Part shown: positions 1 to 11,700 of the stretch, one piece after another | How the letters are laid out: the number at the start of each line of letters is the position of its first letter | Position numbering within the stretch: the first letter of the stretch is position 1 | From: Myrica gale | Taxonomy: Eukaryota > Streptophyta > Magnoliopsida > Fagales > Myricaceae | Length of the DNA: 64,000 nt | Direction of reading: 5' to 3' | Assembly (NCBI GenBank): GCA_963930655.1 | Contig: OZ005608.1 | Span: forward strand, 13,392,001 to 13,456,000 | Translations under genes and position numbers: made by a program | Notes under the pieces: model-generated | What the model saw: only the letters and a program-made list of their open reading frames with translations | What the model was told of the DNA's origin: nothing | Database searches by the model: none

Positions 1-1558
1 ACCTGTTAAATTTCAGATAAATGTTGAATTTTTTAGTTTCCTTTTGAAGACTTGTGAAACCCTATTATTGAGGCTAGCTGACCAAAACCAAGTTAAGGAA
101 TTTATTGAGGTTAGGTTGGTGGGAATTTGATAGACATTAGTCCATGCATGGTATGATGAAAGGTATTCAATAAGGGATATTAAGTTAGACGTATTATAGG
201 TTGCTGTTTTGGCTTGAGATAATTAGTATGAGATGTTGTGGCTGAATTTCATGAATAAGCTTTGAAATCAATGATGTCAATGAGAAGAATCAGTGTACTT
301 AGTTGATATTAAGTGGATTACATAGTGGTCTCATTAGCAACTTTGTTGGAGATGTTTGATGCTTATGTTTGATTGTTTTTCTTCATATTGTTTTATGAAA
401 GCTAGTTAAAGAAATATTTTGTAAATGAAGTCATATTTCAAAGATACTTACTTTTGGAAAACCGAGAAAATTTATAAGTATTCGTATGTTTGTTTGATTA
501 GTTCCCATAGCGTTATGTAACGTATGTAACTCGCTTGTAGGCGAACTTCATACCGAAACTCAAGAAGATCGAGGTAAGTGGAAGTAAGTAATAATTTATT
601 TTTATGAAAACTGGAATGGTACACGACATGGTTTATCATGAACAAGCATGACATCATAAGCAAGCATGACATGACACGACACGAGCATTTACATGATTTC
701 TAAAATAAGTTTTTATGCAAATGAAAGTGTAAAAGTTTTATGTTAAGTTAAGAGGGCTCTGGTCGGTACCGTACCATCAAGAAGGACAATATACCGAAGG
801 ACGAATGCGAGATGCGAGAAGGATGAATGATTCTAGAGGTAAGTGCAACCACACTGAAGGACGAATGCGAGAAGGTGTGGACCTCCAAGGGTCGTGTCTA
901 GGCACACTGAAGGACGAATGCGAGAAGGTGGGCTAGCTCGACCAGATGTTATGTCTCCAAGGGAAATAGGGGACAGTTCCAACGGGAACGCACAACCCTG
1001 ACTTCAGGGGTAACTGGAGCGTATGTAGCCCACAAGATAAGAAGTGAATACTTTTCAAGGACCATGTGTCATCTTAAGTACAAGGGCATGTTTTCAAGTG
1101 CAAGAGCATGTGCATAAACATGAAACATGCATGCACATCTAGCTTTATCATTACTCATGATTTTCAAGTTCAAGGTATAAGCTCATGTTTACAAGTTACA
1201 TTTTCCCTTACTGAGTCTTTTGACTCACAATTTTCAAATGTACCATTCCAGATGTTTCAGGTGAAGGCAGTCAGGAGAATTATCTGTCTTGAGAGAGAAG
1301 AACTCTATGTATTTTGTTGTTGTTACTATTGATCGATGTGATCTGTCACTTAGGAAATGTATAGTTTTATGTGTTATGTAATTAAGATACTACTCATCTT
1401 TTGAGGTCTATTATGAAGTTAAGTTATGAAGTATTCGTTGGCCCGTCTCTCTTTTAGTTTTTATTCCGCTGTTAAGTATGATTAAGTTCGCTGGAGCTTT
1501 TTTTAGGGATTGCTCGCGACTGTCATTGGCCCTACGGAATAGCGTTTGGGGCGTGACA
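1..1558 (+). mobile_element. Right part of a long LTR, probably Ty3/gypsy (partial)
   Basis: The stretch is non-coding and ends in GGGGCGTGACA at 1548-1558, a typical right terminus of a plant gypsy LTR. The matching left terminus (TGTCACGCCCC) is not in the window, so the LTR starts to the left and is longer than 1.5 kb. No tRNA primer-binding site follows the terminus, so this is a 3' LTR or a solo LTR. A motif with the imperfect palindrome TGAGTCTTTTGACTCA lies near 1214. The family assignment is inferred from the terminus and overall look; no protein domain supports it. Confidence 0.55.
792..930 (+). repeat. Three short direct repeats inside the LTR
   Basis: The core GAAGGACGAATGCGAGA occurs near 796, 856 and 908. 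The second and third copies match over about 28 bp (around 851-876 and 903-930) and are 52 bp apart. The first copy is less similar and carries an extra GATGCGAGA. Such internal repeats are common in long plant LTRs. Confidence 0.7.
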
Positions 1559-2706
1559 TTTAAGCAGTGACTAGTTAGCCTTTTAAAGTGTGTAACTGAA
1601 GTCTTGAACTTCTTTGATTATTATTACAGGTTAATAACCTTTTTAATCCTTGAATTTTACACCCTTTGTCCAATTTCATCTATAGTTTATTTTTGTTTTA
1701 TCAAATTGGTGATTCCATCTACTTTTGTTAGTACAATGTCTAGTCACTTTACGGCCATACATTTCACATCGTTAGATAATGACAAGTGTACTAATGACGA
1801 GTTGTTATGATTAAAAACAAAAAACTAAATCAAGAGGTTTTTTAAATAAAAATAAAAAATCAAGCTCAAGGACACCATCTTTTCCCTAAGAAAATTAACG
1901 TATTCAACGTAAAAGTGTTATACATACCAGAAAAAAAAAATTGAAGTTTATCCTTAGATGTTGATTATAAAAATCCTTTAGTAAAAAATTGGATAGTGGT
2001 AGGAAGGTTTAAATAGATTGAAGTTTTATTGATATTTGAAAAATGTTGGTATAGTTTTTTAAAGTTTTTTGATTACGAGGAAAAAAAAAATTTTATTATA
2101 GATTAATTTTATTGGATGTTGTATAGAGAGATAAGTTGATGAAATTTTTTAATAAAAATTACTAGAACTTGTAAAAAAAGTCTTTTAATAGAATTTTTTT
2201 AAAAAAATTATTGAAATTTCTTAAAGTTGTTATAATTGGTAGGAAAAGTTGTTAGTTTGTATTAATTTTTTCTGAAATTTTAGAGGTTGGGATGTGAATT
2301 TTTTTGGGTTTGTGTATATTAAAATTTTAACATAATTTTTTCACTTTTCACTTTTTTTTTTTTTATTTTTTTACTTTTTTTTTATTCTTTCTCTTTACTT
2401 ATTTTTTTCTATATTTTTACTAATTTTTTTTACTTTATTATTTTCTCTCACGCTTCACAGGTACTAAAATTTTAACAAAAAAACAGCTGACTATTTTGGG
2501 GTAGCCGAACATCACCCAATTGCTGCGATTCCTCCAGCGCTACGGCGACAACTCCATAGACATTTGGCAAAGCTGAGGGAGGGAGAGAGAGGAATACCGA
2601 AATAGTCGAAGAAAGGCCAACTTCTGAGCGGGGTTTATGTGCTTTTTAGCGCCAGAGAAATATTCGAGAGTTCGATCTTTAGAATATAACCGAAGACAAG
2701 GGAAAA
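1559..2706. other. AT-rich 5' flank of the ankyrin gene
   Basis: No gene is supported here. The sequence is AT-rich with several poly-A and poly-T runs. From about 2335 to 2450 it becomes a strongly pyrimidine-rich tract, and from about 2500 it is more GC-balanced, which fits a promoter-proximal region and 5' UTR for the gene starting at 2707. I do not see a convincing TATA box at a fixed distance, so no promoter is called. Confidence 0.5.
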
Positions 2707-5700
2707 ATGGGTAAACCTGAGAAAACAAGCACCGGGGAAGATCTTCACTCCGCGGCTCGGTCCGGTGACCTGAACGCAGTGCGGTCAATCTTGAGCTTGA
2801 ACCCTTTGGCCGTCAATTCTAGAGATAAGCACTCTAGGACTCCGTATCCTCTTCTATACCTTTAAGTTGCTTTAATAGGATTTTTATCTCGTGCCTTGTT
2901 TGGTTCTCTAGAAAACAAAAGAAGACTCACTTTTTTTTCCTTGACGTATACAGTTCTTTAATTTATCTGATTCGCTGCTGTTGTTATTTCTTTATGTGCG
3001 TGACCATCAAAATGGGGATGTTAAATTGGATAGCACCCTCTTCATAATTTTCTTTCTGTTGGATAGTAGTTTACGGGTCTTGGTTCAATTAGTGTGGGCT
3101 CCTCTTCTGGTCTTTCTAGGTTTTGACATCGTTTATTTGATATTGGTTTGTAATGACTGGTGGATTGTTTTAGGAATTCATTTTCTACATAAGACTAACC
3201 ATTTTATATATTGTCCAATAGGTTATTATCATCTGTGCAGTTCTATTAAGGGGTTGTGGCTGTGGTATGGGAGTAGGATGTTTTATGGGCAACATCGGCT
3301 TTTCGAAGGAGGTTATACATGAATTGGGTCTATTCGCATAAAATCTGACAAATCTGGAATTTACGAAGCAAGGCCCCTTAAAGGCATTGCCATTTCATCA
3401 AATGCGAAAAGGATAATGAGGGCATACACTATCAGTATAGGCCTAAACACTTTAGGTATAGAAAATGAGGGTTAGGAATTACAATAGAGTGCGTGTACAT
3501 AAAGATTTATCCAGATCTGTTTACTCAGTGGATGTCACGAAGAATAAGAAAGTGGGTGATAGGTAGGGGATATATAAAAAGAAGGATCATACCTTAGGTT
3601 TCGGAGCATCACATCCAAGATTGGGGTGCTTCATCCCCACAAATAAATTAGGAGAGAGATTTTTTTTCTTGCAAGACAGTTAAATTTAAAACAATAAAAA
3701 TGAAAACGGCCATAGTACAGGGGACACTCACATTAAAACATAACATGAACAAAAAGAAAGAGAACAAGATAATGAAGGGGCCAAGGAGCTTGAAAGTACT
3801 TGGTTTATGCATTTGTTTCCAATGTTCCCTGAATATGAATGCATGGCCTATAGATTAATATCAACCAAACTGATGGACATAGTCAGACCCAGCATGAACA
3901 AAGAAGTCATGTGACCTAACTGATACCTCACCCCCCTCCCTCTTCCCTTTTCCTCGGCCTTCCCTTTTCCTCGGCGTCCCCAACAGGAAAATAGAAGGGG
4001 GCAAAATGGGCCAACTAAACAACTGTTGGACCAAGAGTGAAATGCCCTTGTCCGAGTTCCCTGAGGCCGTAATATGTCTAGTCATTGGTCTTGGTCGAAT
4101 TTAGTGATTCTTGAGTGGTCTTAGTCACTACAGCAATAGGTGGATGAGGTGTATATGTGCTTGTCCTCAGCGCTCAAAATTGGGTTCAAATATTGATTCA
4201 GTGATGTTTGGTGATACATATGTTAGATGTATGCTCTCAAAACGAATCATTTTGCATAATTATGAGATAATTATTATTATTATTGTTTAATCACTTATAT
4301 ATTATTTTAGGTACATGCAATGACATAAGATGTCATATTGTTGAGCAACATTGTAGAAAAGTTAGGCCAATGATTAATGAATCGGAAGGGGGAATATGAC
4401 TTTTCGAATCCTTGTTGACTCACTTTATTTTAGACCGAGGTATATGATAATATACAAATAGGTTTACACTCGTTATGCCTCTATAAGATGGAATGATGGA
4501 CTCCGTCATTGAGGTGGTGACCTTAAGCAAACGAGTGAGTGCAATGTAAGAGTACATGCACTGAACCGGATAAACTATGAATACCTTCTGAAAATGATCA
4601 CTGATATAGAGAACGGTATTCAACACAATTAGCTTATGTTGTCCTTAGACCTGAGAGAGTTATGCAGGTTTGCTTGTTGTGTGCTTGTACTTTGACTAAG
4701 TCATTTGGTGATGATCTTCGCAGATCAAATATTCCAGATAATGTTGGACCTTGTGCATAGTACGTGAATTTGTATAATTGCTCAATATGGAATCCACCAA
4801 TCTATTGATGAGACAATATATTCATTATGTTTGTATATTGTTGGACTCCTGTAAAAACGCTGCGCAGCGAGATTTTGTGAAAAGTGTTTTCACGGTTTTT
4901 ACTTATATAATATATTAAGTAAATATTTGCGAAAAGTTTTGGAAGTCCAATTAGGCACAGATTGAGAATTGAAAATTATATGTGCTAGGGACTTAATCGG
5001 TGATATTATTCCAGTCCTATTAGCTCATGTGGAATATAATATGGTGGAAGGATAAATAAGCATATAAATGTTAGCAAAACAGATTTCACAAAAACAGTAT
5101 CGTTATCTCAGGAGTCAATTGTGATATATGTTAATGGACATTATTACAATTTGTAGAAGCCTATAAATTCGGAATACAGAATATAAGGGGGTTCATGAAA
5201 AAGAGTTTTCCATGATGTTCCTACGGCTGAGATTTGAGATCCCTAAAAATCTCACACTATAGCACAGTTGAGTTCTGATTCATCCATTATAAATAGCTTA
5301 GAACTCAGTTGAGGAGGAGAATTTCATTTTAACGAAATGTGATTTCACGAGAGTTTCTCTTTGGCTGAAGCGGCACTGCTTGGCCTGGTGGCCAGCGGTG
5401 GCCGCTGTCCAATAATAACAAAAACAAAAAGAGGGGAGGGGGTAGACACACGTGCTGGGCCAGCCCATGGTTGGATGAGATCCGGGCCATGGTAGCCCGT
5501 GCGGGGCTTGGGCCACGGGTTGGACCTGGACCCGGACCACGACCCGGAGTATGACCGGGACGGATACCCACCATCGACCGGGTCGGACCCGGACCGGTGG
5601 GTCAATCGGGTTTGATGGTTTGACCGGTTGACTTTTTTTTTAAAAAAAACTTATTCTTTCAACATTTTAATATAAGTGTTAAATGAGATTACTTTACAAT

Positions 5701-8700
5701 AAAATTAAATCCCATGGCCTTCCATTATTGGTATTTGAGAATTTTATTTGATTGATAATTGGTTAAAACTAAAATAGTCACGACTAATTGTTGATTTTAT
5801 AATTTGTCCTGGATACTTCTTGTGAAGATAAGTGAGCGTGTATGAGTGGCGGAGGTTTTGACTAAAATAGCAATATCGACACATTACAAAATCACATGTC
5901 ATTTAGACGATGGTTGCACTTAACCAAATAAATGCTTCCACTAAAATTGTGAAGATGGTTTTTATGCTAGTGGCCAAAAGAAATATCAAGAATCATGAAA
6001 TTTGTATATGCATGATATACAACATGTGGTGTGATCTTGATAAGTAGATTCTACTTGCTTTTATAAGTTGTGCCATGATTACTAAAATAGGATTATGTGC
6101 ACATAAGTTGAAAGTTCTTGATACCCACTACAAACACTGAATATAAATGTTATATTCTGTTTTTTCATTTGACTGTTGTGATTCAATGGGAGGTACCATT
6201 AACTATTAAAATCCCTATGCTAATGGATTGTTAATATACTTGTTAATTTTCTTTCTTATATTTGCAGATTCATGATGGCTAACCTATTATCTAGAATCCT
6301 AAATGATAACAAATTGACTGGGCCAAACTTCCTTGATTGAAAGAGAAATCTTATGATAGTACTCACTGTGAATAAAACCGCTCTCGTCCTCAAGGAACAG
6401 GACAAGAGCGAAGCAGATAAAATGGCTAAAGGAAATTGTTTCCACTACGGCAAACCAGGTCATTGGAAAAGGAATTGCCGTGTGTATCTTGCTTCTTTGA
6501 AGCAAAAAAAGCCTTCTGAAGGTATGCTTGTCATTGAAATGAATTTAGTATATTGTCCATTAAATTCATGGTGTGTCGATTCAGGCACAGCGTCTCATAT
6601 CTGCAATATGTTCCAAGGGTTTAAAGAAACCCGGAGACTAGAGGAAGGGGAAGTCATCCTAAAGATGGAGACGACTGCAAGTGTTGCAGCGACTGCCATA
6701 AGAACTTTTCACCTAAATCTACAACGGAATAAAGTTTTACTTTTGGAAGATTGTCTATACGTACCAGAATGTAGTAGAAACTTAATTTTTGTTTCAAAAC
6801 TTGGAATATCTGGATATTCTGTTGTCTTTAATACTAAACTTGTTATTAAGTGAAATCGGTTTATTGCTTCTGGTACTATTATAGATGATCTTTATATTTT
6901 GGAAAATGTTGTAGACTGTGAATAATATAGAGAATGATGCAGATACCAGTGTGAAAATTCTCAAGAGGAAGAGAGATGTCAATCCCACTTACCTGTGACA
7001 TCTAAGACTTGGTCATGCTAATCTGGATAGGATCAACATATTAGTAAGGGATGTGCCGTTAGACCTTGTGAAGGTTGAGCCATACCCAATTTGCAAGTCT
7101 TGGTTGCAGAGAAAGATGACCAATAATCCTTTTAAAGGAAAAGGAACTAGAGTCACAGAGTTGTTAGAGTTAGTTCACACTGATGTATGTGATCTTTTTA
7201 ACCACATGGCCAGAGGAGGGTTCTCTTATCACATTCATTGATGATTATTCCAAGTATGGTTATCTATACCTGATGAGACACGAGTCTGAATAATTTGAAA
7301 AGTTCAAAAAGTTTCAGAGTGAAGTTGAAAATCAACTGGAAATGAGTACTAAGATACTCTGGTCTGATAGAGGAGGTGAATATCTATCCGGAGATTTTCA
7401 ATCTCATCTCAGAGAGAAAGACATCATATCTCAATTGACTCCCCCTGCTACGCCACAACATAATAGTGTTGTAGAAAGAAGAAACCGAACACTATTAGAT
7501 ATGGTTCGGTCAATGATGAGCATGTTACAATTACTTGTTTATTTTTTGGGTTATGCCTTAGAGACAATTGTTTATATTCTAAACAGGATACCCACTAAGT
7601 CCGTTCCCAATACTCCATATGAGTTATGGACTGGCAAAAACTCAAGTCTGAAACATTGTAGAGTATGAGGATGTTCAGGTCACGTTAAAAGGTTTGACGT
7701 GGGAAGCTAGAATCAAGGACTGAAAAATGTTTGTTTGTGAGTTACCCCAAATGATCAACTGGTTATTACTTTAATAACCAAAAGGATCAAAAGGTAATTG
7801 TCAGTAGGACTGCGATATTCCTGGAAGATGAGTACAGCCTAAGTGATGGGAAAGGTAAGATTGTTCTTAATGAACAGTCAGCTAAACCAGAAACTATGGC
7901 AGATAAGATTGATGATGAAAGAGATATAACTGAACCCACTGTTGAGTATGAAGAGTTCAGAACTCAAGAGCCTTGACGCGGTAAAAGAATGCATAAACCT
8001 CCAGTTAGATATACTTTGATAAATGAGATTTGTCAAATGCAATCGGAGGGGTTGGATGATGATCCATATACTTACCAAGAGGTTGTTAGTGACAATGATG
8101 CAGCACACTGGAAGATAGCGATGGAATCAGAAATGGACTCCATGTACTCCAATGAGGTCTGGATCCTTGTTGATCAACCAGAAGGCATCAAACCTATAGG
8201 TTGTAAATGAGTATTCAAAAGAAAACGAGGACATACTGGATAGGTAGAGACCTTGAGAGCTAGACTGGTTGCGATATGTTATACTAAAAAACATGGTATT
8301 GAATATGAGGAAACTTTTTCACCAGTAGCTATGATGAAGTCCATTAGAATCCTGTTGTCAATCACCGCTCATTATGACTATGAGATCTGGCAGATGGATG
8401 TGAAAACCGCATTTCTGAATGGGTTCATCAAAGAGGAGATTTATATGGAACAACCTGAAGGTTTCCTTTCTCCTGGACAAGAATTTAAAGTGTGCAAACT
8501 GAACAAGTCTATCTATGGATTAAAACAGGCATCACGTTGCTGGAACATCCGTTTTGATGAGATGATCAAATCGTTTGGTTTCTCACAAAAACATAGATGA
8601 ATCTTGTGTTTACAAGAGGATTAGTGAGAGTTCAATAATGTTCCTTATTCTATATGTTGATGATATTCTACTCATTGGAAATGACATCGGTGCAATGTCA

Positions 8701-11700
8701 TCAGTGAAAGTATGGTTAGTGAACCATTTTTCAATAAAAGACCTCGGGGAAGCATCATACATTCTCAGGATCAAAGTGTTTAGAAACCGAGAAAATAGGC
8801 TTTTAGGACTTTCACAAGTCCACTACATTGACAAGATATTGGTGCGGTACAGCATGCAGGATGCCAAGAAAGGGTTTTTGCCCTTTAGGCATAATATTCA
8901 TCTCTCCAAGACAATGTCTCCTAAGACACAGGAAGAGAGAGAGATAAGATGAGGAAGTTTCCTTATGCTTCAGTTATAGGAAGCCTCATGTATGTTATGC
9001 TCTGTACAAGACCAGATATCAGTCATGCAATTAGTATTGTGAGTAGATATCAGTCAGACTCAGGCCCTGAGCACTGGACAGCAGTCAAGCATATTCTCAA
9101 ATACTTGAGAAGGACCAAACTCTATTGTCTAGTGTGTGGTAAAGAGGATATGCTAATTGTCCAGGGATACATAGATTCAAATTTTCAATCAGATATTGAT
9201 GATAGAAGATCTACATCTGGATTTGTGTTTACATTTGGTAAAGGAGCAGTGAGTTTGAGAAGTTTCAAGCAGAACACCACTGCTGACTCCACTGAGGCAG
9301 AATATGTTAATGCTAGCGAATCTGCAAAGGAAGCTGTGTGGATTCGTAAATTTATACAAGAGCTTGAAGTTGTCCCCTCGATTGAGTCCCCGATCACCAT
9401 TTATTGTGACAACAATGGTGCTATAGCACAGGCGGTGGAACCTCGGCTCATCAAAGGACAAAACGCATAGAAAGAAAATTTCATCTTATACGTGCCATTG
9501 TGAACCGGGGTGATGTAGTGATGGCTAAAATAGCATCAGCTGAGAACATCGTAGACCCGTTCACTAAACCGTTGACTCAGAGAGTGTTTGAGAAACATTT
9601 AGAGTCTATGGGTATCAAATACATGTCTGATTGGTATTGAGTGCAAGTGGAAGATTGTTAGATGTATGCCCTCAAAACTAATCATTGTGCATAATTATGA
9701 GATTATTATTATTGTTTAATCACTTGTATATTATTTTGGGTACATGCAATGACATAAGATGTCATATTTATAATGACATTAGATGTCATATTGTTGAGCA
9801 ACATTGTAGAAAAATCAGGCCAATGATTAATGAAATGGAGGCAGAGAATATGACTTTTCGAATCCTTGTTGACTCACTTTTTTCTAGACCGAGGTACATG
9901 ATAATATACAAATAGGTCTACACTCGTTATGTATAAGATAGAATGATGGACTCCGTCATTGAGGTAGTGACTTTAAGCAAACGAGTGGGTGCAATGTAAG
10001 AGTACATGCACTGAACCAGATCAACTATGAATACCTTCTGGAAATGATCACTGATGTAGAGAACGGTATTCAGCAGCATAATTAGCTTATGTTGTCCTTA
10101 GACCTGAGAGAGTTATGCAGGTTTGCTTGTTGTGTTCTTGTGCTTTGACTAATTCATTTTGTGATGATCTTCGCAGATCAAATATTCCAGATAATGTTGG
10201 GCCTTGTGCGTAGTAAGTGAACTTGTATAATCGCTCAATATGGAATCCACCAATTTCTTGATGAGACAGTATATTCATTATTTTTGTATATTGTTGGACT
10301 TCTGTAAAAACACTGCGCAACGAGATTTTGTGAAAAGTGTTTTCACGGTTTTTACTTATATAATATATTAAGTAAATATTTGCGAAAAGTTTTGGAAGTC
10401 CAATTAGGCACAGATTGAGAATTAAGAATTATATGTGCTAGAGACTTAATCGGTGATATTATTTCAGTCCTATTAGCTCATGTGGAATATAGTATGGTGG
10501 AAAGATAAATAAGCATAAAATTGTTAGCAAAACGGATTTCACAAAAACAGTCTCATTATCTCGGGGGTCAATTGTGATATGTTAATGAACATGATCACAA
10601 TTTGTAGAAGCCCATAAATTCGGAATACAGAATATAAGGGGTAAATGAAAAAAAAAATTCCATGATGTTCCTACGGCCGAGATTTGAGATCCCTAAAGAT
10701 CTCACGCTATAGCATAGTTGAGTTCTAAGCCATCCATTATAAATAGCTCAAAACTTTATTGAGAAGGAGGAGAATTTCATTTTAACGAAATGTGATTTCA
10801 GGAGAGTTTCTCTCTCTCAAATCTGTTTGCGTGGCTATGAAGGAGGCAGAACACTTGAGCTACTCTGATTTCAACGATCCTATCCACTGCGCCGATCTCG
10901 CGATTCCAACAACATACTCTATGGGTCTGTTGCCCCCTGGCTCCTATTCTCTTGCTCGACAAGTCTGCTTCATCAGTTTTGGATAGGTTTTCTAGTTCCC
11001 CAAGGAAAGTTAGTCTTCTGAATGTCGAACAACACATTTTTGAACTTGGAAGGATGATAGATTAAGAAAAATGTTTAGCTTGTGCTGCTTAGGATTGATG
11101 ACTATCTCTTAGAGTGAGGCCTATGGACCCTAGGTGCGTGTGTGCTTTATTCTGTTTTTTTTTTGTCCTCCATTTTTAAATTACCTTCTTGATGAAGAGC
11201 TTGAGAAAAACTAGATCAAATACCAAAAGATTATCTTCTGGAATTGTGTGGTCTTGGTCACTCTTTTTTCCTTTGCAATTGTTCTCGTTGTTTTCTTCTT
11301 GTTGTGAGCTTTGAGATATGTTCTAATAGCTGGCTCAGATGGTTCTAGTACTAACTTTAAGCATGACTTATATCTATTACTCCGTACTGTAGCACTCAGA
11401 TTTTGTTTCCTTGACACAAGCAACTTTCACCTTAGACTTCATTTAGCTTCATGGTCTGGGCAAGCTGAGGTGGTGAAACATCTCTGCAAGCACAAGGCTG
11501 ATGTGGGTGCTGCTGCCATGGATGACATGGGTGCAATTCACTTTGCTGCCCAGAAAGGACATCTAGAAGTCATACGCACTTTACTGTCATCTGGGGTCTC
11601 CAATAAAACTTCTACCCGAAAGGGCCTGACTCCACTACACTATGCTGTCCAAGGATCTCACCTGGAACTTGTCAAGTACTTGGTTAGGAAAGGTGCGAGT

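Larger units (their letters stand above)
4221..5727 (+). repeat. 5' LTR; certain to about 5360, possible end 5727
   Basis: It starts TGTTAGATGTATG and aligns with the 3' LTR up to GAGAGTTTCTCT at about 5360. Beyond that the two LTRs are not alignable by eye. The LTR may continue through a GC-rich segment to about 5727, where a PBS-like sequence follows, or it may end near 5360-5410. A TATAAATA box at 5288-5295 is conserved in the other LTR. Confidence 0.65.
4221..10911 (+). mobile_element. Degenerate Ty1/copia LTR retrotransposon
   Basis: Two LTRs flank a broken gag-pol in the order gag, protease, integrase, reverse transcriptase, RNase H. That order, with integrase before reverse transcriptase, defines Ty1/copia. 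The element lies on the same strand as the ankyrin gene. Matching ACATA duplications suggest a single intact integration event. The coding region has many stops and frame changes, and the two LTRs differ by several percent plus indels by eye, so the insertion is old and cannot be autonomous. I do not assign a lineage. Confidence 0.9.
2844..11435 (+). other. Intron 1 of the ankyrin gene, 8592 bp, with a retrotransposon inside
   Basis: GT and AG borders are present. About 1.4 kb of original intron lies left of the element (2844-4215) and about 0.5 kb right of it (10917-11435). Without the element and one duplication copy the intron would be about 1.9 kb. The left part contains a 17-bp-period duplication in a pyrimidine-rich stretch (TTCCCTTTTCCTCGGC at 3943 and 3960). 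No other gene is supported in either intron segment. Confidence 0.82.

Noticed and set aside
1108-1332. 74-residue ORF in the left LTR
   Set aside because: Within non-coding LTR sequence with no homologous motif that I can recognise.
2981-3322. 113-residue hydrophobic ORF
   Set aside because: It lies in intron 1 of the ankyrin gene, with no conserved motif. Composition explains its length.
3861-4085. 74-residue minus-strand ORF with a Lys/Arg/Gly-rich stretch
   Set aside because: It comes from the duplicated pyrimidine-rich intron segment at 3930-3980; no domain.
5298-5605. Three overlapping minus-strand ORFs of 80-86 residues
   Set aside because: They overlap each other in a GC-rich, stop-poor segment of the copia element and have only low-complexity Pro/Gly/Ser content.
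11311-11435. Upstream extension of the exon 2 reading frame to an ATG at 11311
   Set aside because: The 42 residues upstream of 11436 do not resemble ankyrin repeats, whereas the splice join with exon 1 restores the motif exactly. A shorter alternative product from this ATG cannot be excluded but has no support.
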